DNA of 64,000 bases from Vibrio sp. LaRot3 (GCF_027587025.1 NZ_JAPPTI010000009.1:62001-126000), one strand, 5' to 3'. Shown: positions 17,967 to 27,578, counted from the first letter of the stretch. A program made the numbers and translations. The notes: a model not told the origin generated them from the sequence alone.

Positions 17967-20147
17967 TTGAATAAAACAACACTAGATAAAAAAGAACAGG
18001 CATATCGCCAACTTTCTCAGGCAGCATTTGCTGACCCATTTTCTTTTTTAGGTCCATTTTTAGACCCTAAGCATGGTTCGCTCAGAGTATGGATGCCGGG
18101 AGCCGATGCCGTTAGCCTTTTGATTGAAGGTGAAGAGCGTATTGCACTGACTCGCGAAGCGGATTCTGCGTTTGTTTTAACCGAGCAACGTGATCTTCGC
18201 TTTACTCACTATCAACTTGCTGTGAATTGGGCGGGGAATGAGCAAATCATCGACGACCCATATCAATACCACACGATTTATGCCGAATATGAAGATCTTC
18301 ATACACCTAAGAGTATGTATCATCATATGGGGGCGCAGTTTGTTACGGTTGAGCGTGATGGTAAAACCATCTCGGGTACTCGATTTTTGGTCTATGCACC
18401 ACATGCTAGCGCTTGTAGCCTAGTTGCGGACTTCAACCATTGGGATGGTCGCCGCACTCCGTTACAACGTTTAGATTACGGTATTTGGGGGATTTTCATT
18501 CCTAACCTGCCAGAAGGCACACAATACAAATTTGAATTAAAAGGTCCTGATGGTGAAGGCTTGCCGCATAAAGCTGATCCATGGGGATTCTTCTCTCAGC
18601 AACACCCTTCTTTTGCTTCCGTGACATACGATCACAGCCGTTACGCTTGGCAAGATAATCAATGGCAACAACGCCCAGTGACAGAAAAACGCAAGCAGGC
18701 GCTGTCGTTCTACGAATTGCATGCAGGTTCGTGGAAGCGTGATGATAACGGGCAGTTTTTAAACTACCGTCAATTGGCCGATCAGCTTGTGCCTTATTTG
18801 GTTGATATGGGCTATACCCATGTCGAATTGATGCCAGTATCTGAGCACCCGTTTTATGGCTCATGGGGCTATCAACCGGTCGGCTTATTTGCGCCAACCA
18901 GCCGTTTTGGTACACCGGATGATTTCAAATATTTTGTAGACACTTGTCACCAAGCGGGCCTTGGTGTGGTGCTTGATTGGGTTCCTGCGCACTTCCCATC
19001 TGATGATCATGGCTTAGCCAACTTTGATGGTACGCCACTGTTCCATGATCCTGATCCACGCAGAGGTTGGCACCAAGATTGGAACTCATTCATTTACGAT
19101 ATGGGGCGTGAACACGTAAGACGCTTCTTAGTATCGAATGCACTGTATTGGTTTGAACAGTTCCATATTGATGGCATTCGTGTTGATGCGGTGGCATCCA
19201 TGCTTTATTTGGATTACTCGCGCAGTCATGACCAATGGATTCCTAATGTGGATGGCGGCAATGAAAACTACGATGCAATTGCGACCCTAAAATGGATGAA
19301 CGAAGAAGTGTACAAACACTTCCCGAATGCGATGACGATTGCAGAAGAGTCGACCGCGTTTCCTGGCGTGTCAGCGCCGACATTTGTTGGTGGCCTAGGC
19401 TTTGGGTTCAAATGGAATATGGGCTGGATGCACGATAGCCTCTCATACATTCAAGAAGATCCTGTTCACCGCAAATACCATCACAATACCATCACCTTCC
19501 CATTGATTTACGCACATAGTGAGAACTATGTTTTATCGCTATCTCATGATGAAGTGGTGTATGGCAAAGGCTCTATTCATAACAAAATGCCGGGTGACGA
19601 ATGGCAACAAACCGCGAACCTGCGTGCGTACATGGGTTATATGTATGGCCAACCGGGTAAGAAACTCAACTTTATGGGTGCAGAGTTTGGTCAAACTGGT
19701 GAATGGAACCACGACGATCAATTGCAATGGTTCTTACTGCAATTCGAGCGCCACCAAGGTGTGCAAACCTTAACGCGCGATCTGAACAACTTGTATCAAA
19801 ACGAGAAAGCGTTGTATGAGCTAGATTGCGATCCTCAAGGCTTTGAATGGCGACTGCAAGATGCGGCCGATGCGAGCGTATTGGCCCATGAGCGGATCAG
19901 CGAATCGGGCGAGCGTATATTGGTGATCTCTAACTTCACCCCTGTGCCACACAGTGATTTCCGTCTGGGCGTGCCTTGCAGCGGTAAGTATCAATTGCTG
20001 CTCAATACTGATGCTAAGCAATACAACGGCTCTGATTTCGCCATTCGTGATGTCGTACAAAGTGAGGCTGTGGAGAGTGAAGGGCTAGATCAGTCTCTAC
20101 TGGTGAGCCTTCCCCCACTCAGTACCTTGTTCTACAAGTTGGTGTAA
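17967..20147 (+). CDS. glgB: 1,4-alpha-glucan branching enzyme
   Basis: A 726-residue GH13 branching enzyme creating alpha-1,6 branches in glycogen. It has the N-terminal CBM48 tandem region (about 1-220, with [22 protein letters not shown]), the barrel with [19 protein letters not shown], the nucleophile in [11 protein letters not shown] (Asp at about 407), the acid in AEEST, and [11 protein letters not shown]. Full length. The start codon is TTG, preceded by TTAGGGAGAT; no ATG in frame fits the conserved N-terminus. It lies downstream of malQ after a terminator-like region and a structured leader, so it probably has its own promoter. Linking glgB to malPQ couples glycogen and maltodextrin metabolism. 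Confidence 0.95.
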   Translation: MNKTTLDKKEQAYRQLSQAAFADPFSFLGPFLDPKHGSLRVWMPGADAVSLLIEGEERIALTREADSAFVLTEQRDLRFTHYQLAVNWAGNEQIIDDPYQYHTIYAEYEDLHTPKSMYHHMGAQFVTVERDGKTISGTRFLVYAPHASACSLVADFNHWDGRRTPLQRLDYGIWGIFIPNLPEGTQYKFELKGPDGEGLPHKADPWGFFSQQHPSFASVTYDHSRYAWQDNQWQQRPVTEKRKQALSFYELHAGSWKRDDNGQFLNYRQLADQLVPYLVDMGYTHVELMPVSEHPFYGSWGYQPVGLFAPTSRFGTPDDFKYFVDTCHQAGLGVVLDWVPAHFPSDDHGLANFDGTPLFHDPDPRRGWHQDWNSFIYDMGREHVRRFLVSNALYWFEQFHIDGIRVDAVASMLYLDYSRSHDQWIPNVDGGNENYDAIATLKWMNEEVYKHFPNAMTIAEESTAFPGVSAPTFVGGLGFGFKWNMGWMHDSLSYIQEDPVHRKYHHNTITFPLIYAHSENYVLSLSHDEVVYGKGSIHNKMPGDEWQQTANLRAYMGYMYGQPGKKLNFMGAEFGQTGEWNHDDQLQWFLLQFERHQGVQTLTRDLNNLYQNEKALYELDCDPQGFEWRLQDAADASVLAHERISESGERILVISNFTPVPHSDFRLGVPCSGKYQLLLNTDAKQYNGSDFAIRDVVQSEAVESEGLDQSLLVSLPPLSTLFYKLV

Positions 20148-20167
20148 TCCCAGACGATTACCGCAGC

Positions 20168-20198
20168 CAAGCCCTCGTTGAATAAACGGGGGCTTTTT
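20168..20198 (+). terminator. Terminator after glgB
   Basis: Stem agccctcg / cgggggct (one G-U pair, 20170-20177 with 20187-20194), 9-nt loop and a TTTTT tail. Confidence 0.75.
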
Positions 20199-20246
20199 CA
20201 TACATGAGAATGAATTTCTTCTACACTGATGAAAAGGAGAAAATGT

Positions 20247-20633
20247 ATGATTACAGCACTTTACGCAGCACTGCTTGGCTTATTGATGATGTGGCTATCG
20301 GTTCAAGTCATCAAACAAAGACGCAAAAACAAAATTGCTTACGCCGATGGCGGGGTTGAAGACTTACAGGTCGCGCGTAGTGCGCAAGGTAATGGCGTTG
20401 ATAACATTCCAATCGGCCTGATTCTACTGGCCTTGTTGGAAATTAATGGTGCGAATGTGTTGATCATCCATGGGCTGGGCGTTTTATTCATAGTGGGACG
20501 AGTGATTCACGCTCGGGCGATTCTCGACAAGAAATTGAAAGGCCGTATAACGGGCATGAAGCTAACATTCGGCGTTTTGTTTGCCTTGGCCGTTTTGAAT
20601 ATCGTCTACTTACCCTTTGACAAGCTATGGTAA
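20247..20633 (+). CDS. MAPEG-family membrane protein, YecN-like
   Basis: A 128-residue four-helix membrane protein. The arrangement AALLGLLMMWLSVQVIKQRR, VARSAQGNGVDNIPIGLILLALLEINGA, a third helix and a final helix ending WYLPF-like matches E. coli YecN and the MAPEG superfamily (membrane proteins of eicosanoid and glutathione metabolism); bacterial members are mostly uncharacterised. A perfect AAGGAG ribosome site 7 nt upstream fixes the ATG at 20247, although the frame opens 18 bp earlier. Its last 7 bases overlap the start of the next gene, so the two are translationally coupled. Confidence 0.8.
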   Translation: MITALYAALLGLLMMWLSVQVIKQRRKNKIAYADGGVEDLQVARSAQGNGVDNIPIGLILLALLEINGANVLIIHGLGVLFIVGRVIHARAILDKKLKGRITGMKLTFGVLFALAVLNIVYLPFDKLW

Positions 20634-21154
20634 TACGCAAGGGATGGCCGCCCGCATGGCTGTTGGTGTTGATTGGTTTAGTGCTTAATGTGTTAGCCAT
20701 TTTGATGTCGAGCATCGTATTGGAAAAGCTGAGCGGTAACATCGCTATGCTCGATGAAAACAAGCAAGAAAATATCTACTCAATACAGTTGGTGTGGAAC
20801 AGCGTTGAAACGTTAGAGCGCAAGCGAGAAGTTCTCCTTACTCACCTTAAGCTGTCTGAAATCAGACCTTCTCAAGAGTTAGATCATGCGATGGCGATGC
20901 AATTGAGAGAGTGGGTGGCAGAGCCGATTCCTTTGCTCAATACAGCCAATGTTACTCAGCTCATGGAGCGTATTGACGATGCCCAACAAATCTATCGCGA
21001 TCAGATCGATGAATACTACTTAGAGAACTTAACACTCAGCGATGAGATGAACATACTCAATGAGCGAATCGCATGGTATCGCAATATCGGCTTGTTTTTA
21101 CAGGTGTTTGGTTTGGCGTTAATTTTAGCGCGAGATCTCGCCAGAAAGCCGTAA
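20627..21154 (+). CDS. Uncharacterised two-TM coiled-coil membrane protein
   Basis: A 175-residue protein I do not recognise. It has a transmembrane segment near the N-terminus (about residues 11-32), a long charged, helix-prone periplasmic region (about 35-150) with heptad-like Leu/Ile spacing, and a second membrane helix near the C-terminus (about 151-170). This hairpin topology resembles the sensory region of chemoreceptors or histidine kinases without any output domain. Its ATG lies within the end of the MAPEG gene (ATGGTAA overlap), arguing for co-expression. A strong terminator follows. Confidence 0.65.
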   Translation: MVIRKGWPPAWLLVLIGLVLNVLAILMSSIVLEKLSGNIAMLDENKQENIYSIQLVWNSVETLERKREVLLTHLKLSEIRPSQELDHAMAMQLREWVAEPIPLLNTANVTQLMERIDDAQQIYRDQIDEYYLENLTLSDEMNILNERIAWYRNIGLFLQVFGLALILARDLARKP

Positions 21155-21184
21155 TTGGGATTGTTCTCCTAGCTTATATAAAAA

Positions 21185-21217
21185 ACCGCAGCGAAGTGAT
21201 TCGCTGCGGTTTTTTTG
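21185..21217. terminator. Bidirectional terminator between the membrane-protein gene and pepE
   Basis: Perfect 10-bp stem accgcagcga/tcgctgcggt, 6-nt loop, A run on the left and seven T on the right, between convergent genes. Confidence 0.9.
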
Positions 21218-21226
21218 ATGGTTGGT

Positions 21227-21958
21227 TTAACAGCTGTGAAGCATGAAGGATTGTATGTCATCGCCAGTTTGGAAGTACTGTGCTTCTTGCTGATGCTTAA
21301 AGAGTTTTAGAGGCGCGCCTGTTGCACTGTGGTAGCTTAGCGTCTCTCCTTCTACTTTCAGCATTGTACCTTCAGGAATCCCCACCACGATTTCATGCGG
21401 GTTTTGAATTAAGAACTCTTCAATACGTTCATCTCGGGTTTCACCCATGTGCCCTGAGATATTGGCCTCGATGTAGTGCGGGTTGATTTGAAATGGCACT
21501 AAGTTGAGTGACGGTAGAATGACCGCTGATACGATGGGCATGTCATTGGTGGTACGTATTGTCGGGCAGGCGATATTGGTGCCCGCACTCCAACCAATAA
21601 ACAGTTTGTTCTGTTTTAGAATCGCGTTTCTAAGCGGCCCAATGAGCCCTTGATCGTGCAAAAGCTTATTCAGCACCCAAGTATTACCACCACTGACAAT
21701 AAAGCCATCAGCGTCATTGACGGCTTTTACAGGGTCTTCTGCGTGATGGATACTGGTGACTGTTGCGCCTAAAGGTGCAACGACTTCGTTAAGTTGCTCG
21801 GCGCGATCGTCATATTGACCACGGATCATCGCAAATGGAATGAAAAGCAGTTTACGTGCGCCAGTGCGCTCAATCGCTTCTGCTACCCATTCCGCACCAA
21901 ATTCGAGCAACGATGTGTTGCCCGCGATTTTACCATTGCTAAATAGCAATACATTCAT
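21227..21958 (-). CDS. pepE: Peptidase E (alpha-aspartyl dipeptidase)
   Basis: A 243-residue S51 peptidase that cleaves dipeptides with N-terminal aspartate. The catalytic serine is in the GWSAGTN nucleophile elbow; FIVSGGNTWVLNKLL and PFQINPHYIEAN are further family marks. The frame opens 12 codons earlier, but ATG 21958 has a GGAGAG ribosome site and the conserved MNVLLFSNGK-type start. Monocistronic: strong terminator on the 3' side and a divergent gene upstream. Slightly longer than the E. coli enzyme, with an extra C-terminal tail. Confidence 0.93.
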   Translation of the reverse strand: MNVLLFSNGKIAGNTSLLEFGAEWVAEAIERTGARKLLFIPFAMIRGQYDDRAEQLNEVVAPLGATVTSIHHAEDPVKAVNDADGFIVSGGNTWVLNKLLHDQGLIGPLRNAILKQNKLFIGWSAGTNIACPTIRTTNDMPIVSAVILPSLNLVPFQINPHYIEANISGHMGETRDERIEEFLIQNPHEIVVGIPEGTMLKVEGETLSYHSATGAPLKLFKHQQEAQYFQTGDDIQSFMLHSC

Positions 21959-22195
21959 GGCTTTCTCTCCGTTAAACAACGCTGTTGTAATCAATGGTCG
22001 AAATATTCAACCAGTGATTAGGGTTTATGTAGTGGTTTAACTGGTTAGTATTCATAAAATCAGAGTAAGTAATGTGCGCCAGTAAGCAAGTTTGCAGATA
22101 TGGCGTTAAACAAGCATCCGCTTTCTATGCTTATATTGATCGAACTGATGGGCTGTGCGTAGTGGTATTCATAGATATAAAGGGAAAGTATTTAG

Positions 22196-22597
22196 ATGAG
22201 TAAACTTACTTTGTTCTATGGCGGAACATGCCCGTTGTGCGCGAAAGAAATGCAAGCGATTAGGCAGCGAGATAACGCGAATATGATTAAGACCGTCGAT
22301 ATTTATAGCGACGAGTTTAGTGCTTATCCCAATATTGATCCTGATGAAGCAAACCGAATTCTTCATGCTGTCGATGGTGATGGCAAATTATGGCTTGGTT
22401 TAGATGCCGCCTATCGCGCGTGGGATTTATTAGGTAGAGGTTGGCTCTATGCTCCGCTTCGATGGAGCTTGATCAAGCCACTGGCTGATAAACTCTATCT
22501 CTATTTTGCCAACAATCGCTATCGAATTTCTTATTGGCTTACGGGCACTTCTCGTTGTGGCGACCAATGTCGTGTGAAAATGAATAAGCGACTGTGA
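22196..22597 (+). CDS. DCC (DUF393) thiol-disulfide oxidoreductase-like protein
   Basis: A 133-residue protein of the DCC/YuxK family with the diagnostic N-terminal FYGGTCPLCAKEM motif, a thioredoxin-like CxxC, and the central WLGLDAAYRAWDLLGRGW region. Two additional cysteines occur near the C-terminus (SRCGDQC), which could bind metal or form a second disulfide. Function of the family is poorly known. Single gene, starting with ATG just after an AAAGGGAAAG stretch. Confidence 0.82.
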   Translation: MSKLTLFYGGTCPLCAKEMQAIRQRDNANMIKTVDIYSDEFSAYPNIDPDEANRILHAVDGDGKLWLGLDAAYRAWDLLGRGWLYAPLRWSLIKPLADKLYLYFANNRYRISYWLTGTSRCGDQCRVKMNKRL

Positions 22598-22622
22598 TGT
22601 CTATTGCGGGTAGCAAAGGGGC

Positions 22623-22653
22623 GGCTTAGCCACGCGCCAGTCATGGCTAAGCC
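22623..22653. terminator. Hairpin between convergent DCC and nucleotidase genes
   Basis: Perfect 10-bp stem ggcttagcca/tggctaagcc with an 11-nt loop and a short T run. It lies in the convergent gap, so it is a probable but weak terminator. Confidence 0.5.
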
Positions 22654-22674
22654 TTTAGCGTGTGAGATGGAGAG

Positions 22675-24582
22675 TTAGTTTAGTGCTTCAATCAACACGA
22701 TCTCGCGTTTTATTTGCTGGCTTTGATGCTCAGATGATCCGCTTAACTTGGCTTGACGCGTTGCAATCGCAGCTTGCTTATCTTTATCAGTTTTGAACAT
22801 CAAATCCTTCACGTTGATAGAAGCAACGTTGGTGTAGCGACCATCTTCGCTAGTCGGAACGGAGATCTTCTCATCATTGATTAGCGTTTTAACGATTTCA
22901 CGTTGTGGGTTGTATTGGCTTTCTAGGCCGTGCAGTTTCCAACGGTGTTGAGGTTTACCTTGGTATTGACCTTTTTTCTCTTCTGTTAGGTACTTAATGG
23001 TCAAATTACGGATCGTACCTGCTTCTTCGCCATATTCTGCTTCAGTATCAAACAGTACTGGGAAGGATTGGCCTTCTAACACGCCACCTTTTTTGGTGAG
23101 ATGACCCATGCGGTAGCTGTTCATACCAATGCGAATCTCGCTGTTATCGGTTACTGGTGTGCCGTCGGCAAACATAAGGTCAGTGATGCGCTCACCTGCG
23201 GGTTTTGTTAGATCAATGGTGTAAGTTACGCCAGCGAAGAAATCGTTGGTTGAGTATTTGGATGAACGACGTTCAGGGTTAAAGCTGTATGTCACGTCGC
23301 CCGGTTTTACGGAGTTAAAGTAATCCGCTGACCACTCCATGTAGGTTTTGAGCTCTTGGCCTGTCATTTGGTAAACCGTGATCTCGCCGCCTGCGTACTG
23401 GTAGTTGTATGCGATGTCTTTGGCTTTGATAGGGCCAACATCGAGTTCAGCGTTATCATTATCAATTTGCAGGGCAATCACATTTGCTTTTGGCGCGTAG
23501 AAGAAACTCGCTTCTTGGTAAAGCGCACTGATGCCCGTGTCTTGAATATGGACTTGTGGGATACCGCGAATTTCATTTTCAGGCACTAAATCTACACCCG
23601 TTAACTGAGCCACAGGGCGATTCGCCATCTCTCTTAGACGTTTATGGTATGGCTGGTAGAGCGCATCCATATTCTCGTCAGAGTCCATGCCTTTAATTTT
23701 GTAGGTGAAGCTATCTTTGTTTACTAGAGTGAACTTACCATCGCGCTCTTCAAATTGCAGATCAACACGTGATAAGGCACGGCCATATTTGTCTGGTTCA
23801 GTAATGATCACCCCGTTAACCACCGCTTTGTCTATGCGTGTGTGCATGTGGCCTGCCACAATCGCATCCAGCTCTGGGTTTGCGTTAGCAATGTCGGTCA
23901 CCCCTGTATTGGCGATGTCGTTTTCATTTTCAATACCCATGTGGGCAACCAATACAATAGCGTCGACTTTTGCATCAATTTCTTGGATTACTTTCTTCAC
24001 TTCCAGTGTTGGGTTGGTGAAAGTTACTCCTTCTAGGCGATTAGTACCTTGGGCAAAAACTTCGGTCATTGGCGTATCCATGCCAATCACGCCGATTTTA
24101 ATGCCGCCACGTTCGATGATGGTGTAACCGGGTAAGAAAGGGTTGCCGTTTTTGTTCTTGATATTGCCCCCAAGAGATTGGCCTTTAAATTGGGAAACAG
24201 CTCTATCTAGTGTTTTTAGGCCGAAGTCGAATTCATGGTTACCCAATACCCACACGTCATATTTCATGTGGTTAAAACCAAGCATCATTGGGTCAACCGG
24301 CTCATCTTTGAATGTTTCGACAAAGTTACCTTGGATGGTATCGCCAGCATCGACCAAGATGATGTTTGATTGCTCATTGCGGATTTCGCTCACTTTTGTC
24401 GCGATTTGGCTCAAGCTACCACGGGTATTGAGTTTATCTGCGGCGTAATCCCATGCCATAAAGTGGCCGTGGATGTCTGAAGTGCCAAGAATGGTGACTT
24501 CGTGAATATCACCATCAGCAGCAAAAGTAGGGAATGCGAGAGAAAGTAGAATCGCACTGGATAGGAAATGTCTTTTCATCAT
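22675..24582 (-). CDS. Periplasmic metallophosphoesterase / 5'-nucleotidase family (CpdB/YfkN-like)
   Basis: A 635-residue exported nucleotidase. A signal peptide (MMKRHFLSSAILLSLAFPTFA) precedes a calcineurin-like metal-binding domain with all family motifs: TSDIHGHF, DAGDTIQGN, LGNHEFDFG, VAHMG and GHMHTRID. A C-terminal 5'-nucleotidase domain follows (about 340-560). It should hydrolyse 2',3'-cyclic or 3'/5'-nucleotides in the periplasm, allowing growth on extracellular nucleotides. The frame extends 12 codons upstream, but the start giving a clean signal peptide is preferred; two adjacent ATG codons (24582 and 24579) compete. Exact substrate (CpdB versus UshA type) cannot be settled by eye. 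Confidence 0.85.
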   Translation of the reverse strand: MMKRHFLSSAILLSLAFPTFAADGDIHEVTILGTSDIHGHFMAWDYAADKLNTRGSLSQIATKVSEIRNEQSNIILVDAGDTIQGNFVETFKDEPVDPMMLGFNHMKYDVWVLGNHEFDFGLKTLDRAVSQFKGQSLGGNIKNKNGNPFLPGYTIIERGGIKIGVIGMDTPMTEVFAQGTNRLEGVTFTNPTLEVKKVIQEIDAKVDAIVLVAHMGIENENDIANTGVTDIANANPELDAIVAGHMHTRIDKAVVNGVIITEPDKYGRALSRVDLQFEERDGKFTLVNKDSFTYKIKGMDSDENMDALYQPYHKRLREMANRPVAQLTGVDLVPENEIRGIPQVHIQDTGISALYQEASFFYAPKANVIALQIDNDNAELDVGPIKAKDIAYNYQYAGGEITVYQMTGQELKTYMEWSADYFNSVKPGDVTYSFNPERRSSKYSTNDFFAGVTYTIDLTKPAGERITDLMFADGTPVTDNSEIRIGMNSYRMGHLTKKGGVLEGQSFPVLFDTEAEYGEEAGTIRNLTIKYLTEEKKGQYQGKPQHRWKLHGLESQYNPQREIVKTLINDEKISVPTSEDGRYTNVASINVKDLMFKTDKDKQAAIATRQAKLSGSSEHQSQQIKREIVLIEALN

Positions 24583-24919
24583 TATTTTCACATTGTAAGT
24601 AGGGCTTTGGGGAGACAATATAAAATCGAGCGCATTTCATAAGTGATTTAACTCAAAATTATAATGACAAATAACTCATTCATTTCATTCAGTTGCGACG
24701 AATCACTTCTTTTAAACAGATAAAGTTAATGTGATATCTGGTTCATACTTTGCAAGTTGGAAATGAGAACTGGTAAGCATTTATAAATTAGCCGTCGCTT
24801 GAGTAACTTAGTAGCATGGTTGTTCCAAATAAGTGCTTAGCACCACTTTTAGTAGGCAGCTCATAAAACGGTGGCTTACCTTGATTACAGTCTGGTACTT
24901 AGGAAATAGGAAAACGGTT
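24583..24919. other. Intergenic region without a recognisable gene
   Basis: A 337-bp AT-rich divergent gap. It should hold promoters for the nucleotidase and for the small gene that follows. I see no convincing ORF, operator, repeat or RNA gene. Confidence 0.5.
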
Positions 24920-25168
24920 ATGGAAAAAATAGATTTTAAATTTTTTACAAAAGACGGCGACTACACCTATTTAAATTTGGCTTCTGAGACCTATCATCAA
25001 GAAGCTAAGCAGTTGTTGGAACAAGATTTTATTGAGCAGTCACTTATTATTAGTGCGGAAACACCTGAAAAAGCGGAAGAGATTTTTAAAGATGAACATC
25101 AAGGCTTCTTTAAAAAGCTCAATATGCTTTTAGGGCCATTTATCACCACGGGTTACCATCGCTCTTAG
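24920..25168 (+). CDS. Small uncharacterised protein
   Basis: An 82-residue soluble protein with no family I recognise. It starts MEKIDFKFFTKDGDYTYLNLA and alternates predicted strands and helices, with a central acidic EQDFIEQSLIISAETPEKAEEIF stretch. The frame runs 29 codons further upstream, but that part reads like non-coding sequence, and ATG 24920 follows an AGGAAATAGG region. A 14-bp perfect terminator hairpin directly downstream supports a real, separately transcribed gene. Confidence 0.6.
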   Translation: MEKIDFKFFTKDGDYTYLNLASETYHQEAKQLLEQDFIEQSLIISAETPEKAEEIFKDEHQGFFKKLNMLLGPFITTGYHRS

Positions 25169-25189
25169 TTGACAGATAGACTCAATACT

Positions 25190-25224
25190 GGGAATTAAGC
25201 CGAGCAGCTATCGGCTTAATTCCC
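25190..25224 (+). terminator. Strong terminator after the 82-residue protein gene
   Basis: Perfect 14-bp stem gggaattaagccga/tcggcttaattccc with a 7-nt loop, followed by ttcattt. Confidence 0.8.
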
Positions 25225-25291
25225 TTCATTTGATCGTAATTGATGCGAGTGAGCTACGCAGAAATTAGGTCGCTATTACAATGGCTTATAA

Positions 25292-25495
25292 ATGAATATA
25301 TTCGCACTTATTGCCGCTATAATCTTAGACGATCATATTAAGGCATATTTCGGCTATACCTACCGTTTGTTCGTCGACCCATTTGATTTGGGTTTATTCA
25401 TTGTTGATATTGCAATTTTTGTCGTTGTTTACGTATGTTTTACGTTTTTGTTCGAGCAGGTGAAAAAGTGGCTAATCAAAATGCGTAGTGACTAG
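25292..25495 (+). CDS. Small predicted membrane protein
   Basis: A 67-residue ORF encoding two hydrophobic segments (about residues 1-15 and 30-55) and a basic C-terminal tail (KKWLIKMRSD), a plausible small inner-membrane protein. No homologue recognised. The ribosome site is weak. Its stop overlaps a further 60-codon frame (25488-25670), which itself ends in a GTGA overlap with the acetyltransferase start; that chain hints at coupled translation but is thin evidence. Confidence 0.35.
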   Translation: MNIFALIAAIILDDHIKAYFGYTYRLFVDPFDLGLFIVDIAIFVVVYVCFTFLFEQVKKWLIKMRSD

Positions 25496-25666
25496 CTATT
25501 CCTATAAATCAATCAATCGCTTGGCAAGTATTATTGAGCATGTTCTTGAACTTGCTAACTATGTCGATAGATCTTCGCTGAGACCATCGCAACCTTTTCT
25601 AGATTCTCTACATTTGGCATTCTGTCCGGTGCTAGCTATTGCCGCATTGTATTTAAAGGAGAGACA

Positions 25667-26227
25667 GTGAATTTTCCAGAGTACCAAACAGATAGAGTGA
25701 TGCTTCGGCAGTTATCTGAGCAAGATGCTCAATCGGTTTTATGCTTGTTTTCTAATCCCTCGGTCATTGCCTATTACGATCTTGACGTTATTTCTGAATT
25801 GTCTCAGGCGCAGAGAATTATTGGGGCAATGGACGAACGATTTAAGTCGAACACGGGCATTCGTTGGGCTATTACCCTAAAGAGAAACGGAGAGCTTGTT
25901 GGGACTTGCGGCTTTAACTCTTGGGATGAAAAAGCGAGGTCGGCAGTTATCGGTTATGATTTGCTACCAAATTGTTGGGGGCAGGGGATTGCAACCGAAG
26001 TTGTCAATGAGTTGGTAAAGCAAGCGTTTTTAGGAAATCTGCCTTGTGGTGAGTTGAATCGAATTCAAGCGGATACCGTACCAGGGAACGTGGCTTCGGA
26101 AAGAGTGTTATTGAAAGTTGGCTGTAAAGAAGAAGGTCTTCGCAGACAAAGTGGATACTGGAAGAATCAATATCATGACCTGAAATGTTTTGGTTTACTG
26201 AAGAGCGAATATAAGCCCAAGACTTAA
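25667..26227 (+). CDS. GNAT-family N-acetyltransferase (RimJ/RimL type)
   Basis: A 186-residue acetyltransferase. It opens with the RimJ/RimL-like pattern TDRVMLRQLSEQDAQSV, continues with GTCGFNSWDEKARSAVIGYDL and the acetyl-CoA loop NCWGQGIATEVV, and ends with the typical NVASERVLLKVGCKEEGLRRQ and a DLKCFGLLKSEY tail. The start is GTG, 6 nt after a clear AAAGGAGAG ribosome site. Likely acetylates a protein N-terminus or a small amine; substrate unknown. Confidence 0.88.
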   Translation: MNFPEYQTDRVMLRQLSEQDAQSVLCLFSNPSVIAYYDLDVISELSQAQRIIGAMDERFKSNTGIRWAITLKRNGELVGTCGFNSWDEKARSAVIGYDLLPNCWGQGIATEVVNELVKQAFLGNLPCGELNRIQADTVPGNVASERVLLKVGCKEEGLRRQSGYWKNQYHDLKCFGLLKSEYKPKT

Positions 26228-26253
26228 TCACTGCCCACTTTAATCATATAAAA

Positions 26254-26299
26254 AACTAGCCATAGCACTCAATGTTAGCAGAATGCCAAATGGCTAGTT
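26254..26299. terminator. Bidirectional hairpin between acetyltransferase genes
   Basis: Perfect 10-bp stem aactagccat/atggctagtt with a 26-nt loop, A run on the left and a short T run on the right, in the gap between convergent genes. Confidence 0.55.
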
Positions 26300-26324
26300 C
26301 TTATCTAAAAATTATCAGTAGTGG

Positions 26325-27359
26325 TTACCTAAAAATAACTTTGTTTAAAGGCGTTATCTCAATCAACTTCACAAATGCCAACGTGATAAGGATAGTGCCC
26401 GAGAACACCATCATATCGCGGCCAGGGCCGTCAGGAATCTGCAGCATACCGAGAATGTTCAATATCGCTATGTTAAGTGGCAAGTGAGCCACATAGATAG
26501 GCAGTGTCCATTTAGCGAGTTTCTGAATCCAAGGTTGATTACCCATATTTGGATTCGCTAACAACCATAGGAATAACCCCGTACCCCACAAGAAAGTACC
26601 AAAGTTGTAATCAATTGAGTTCATTGCTTGCGCTTGTGAGTGCAGATAGAAACCTTCACCAAAGTGCATCGCCATGCCGAGAGCTGCGACAGCTAATGCT
26701 TTGCCAGAAGACAGCTTGAAATCATGCTGACGAATCATGAAGCCAAGGCCGAACATCAGCGTGCTGTAGAATGGGCCATTACGAGTGAAGAAGGGGGATG
26801 GAATCTCTGTAAGACCTTGGTAAGCTCCCGCTAATACACCGTAGAAATAAAGCGCAAAGCCGATAGGCAGCAAAACCGCCAATGCTTTAAATCGCACACA
26901 TACCGCAGTGACAAACGCCGCCATGATCAAAGCAGGCAAGAACCATAAATGTACCAGACCGCCTTCAAGTAATGAGTCCCATGGGCGACTCGTTAAATAA
27001 TCAAAATAGCCGCTTCGCTCCGCCATGTAGCCATGTTCAAACACGACTTGCCAGTAGAACGGTGTTGCCATACAGATCAACGACCAAACGACAAACAGGC
27101 GCAGTAACGGCGAAGAGTATGCGCCGAATGTCGCCACAGGGTTAGCTGACATCTTAGGCTGCACAAGGTAGCCAGAAATGATAAAAAACAGAGGAACAGC
27201 AAAACGAGTTGCTTGGTTAACTATGTAGCCAACCCAAGGAATCTCACTTTCACCGTCAATCCAGTAAGTGGTAAATAAAGCACAGTGGAGGATGATAACC
27301 GCAAATATTGCGACAACACGCCCCATCTCAATGCTTGGGATAAATTTTGAATGGTTCAT
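26325..27359 (-). CDS. Acyltransferase-3 family membrane protein (OafA/WecH-like)
   Basis: A 344-residue protein with about ten transmembrane helices of the acyltransferase-3 family, which O-acetylates or O-succinylates surface sugars and other extracytoplasmic targets. The first helix contains the family histidine in IFAVIILHCALF; the second region has RFAVPLFFIISGYLV. ATG 27359 is chosen because MNHSKFIPSIEMGR begins the domain; the longer frame adds 21 unconserved residues. Transcribed alone, divergent from a TetR gene. No polysaccharide genes adjoin, so the acceptor is unknown. Confidence 0.85.
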   Translation of the reverse strand: MNHSKFIPSIEMGRVVAIFAVIILHCALFTTYWIDGESEIPWVGYIVNQATRFAVPLFFIISGYLVQPKMSANPVATFGAYSSPLLRLFVVWSLICMATPFYWQVVFEHGYMAERSGYFDYLTSRPWDSLLEGGLVHLWFLPALIMAAFVTAVCVRFKALAVLLPIGFALYFYGVLAGAYQGLTEIPSPFFTRNGPFYSTLMFGLGFMIRQHDFKLSSGKALAVAALGMAMHFGEGFYLHSQAQAMNSIDYNFGTFLWGTGLFLWLLANPNMGNQPWIQKLAKWTLPIYVAHLPLNIAILNILGMLQIPDGPGRDMMVFSGTILITLAFVKLIEITPLNKVIFR

Positions 27360-27578
27360 ATTTCCAACACAATTAGAGTAATTAATCTGGCTGCAATGTA
27401 TATTAAACAACCGGTTGCGCAACTTGTGTTAAATCAAATTTTTATCCTGAATAGATTAATAAATATTAATTCGAGAGGCGTATCACGAATACGCTATACG
27501 CAATAAGTTTACTGGTTGGACTTGTAAAAAAGTACGGTCGTGCTAAATATAACAAGAATTGATTTGATCGGATAAGTA

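Noticed and set aside
25488..25670. 60-codon frame between the small membrane ORF and the GNAT gene
   Set aside because: Interesting GTGA overlap but GTG start, no ribosome site and no protein-like features; kept only as a finding, not as a gene.
24583..26324. Integron cassettes with attC sites around the small genes
   Set aside because: No VCR-like attC repeat with the expected core sites and imperfect palindrome could be found.
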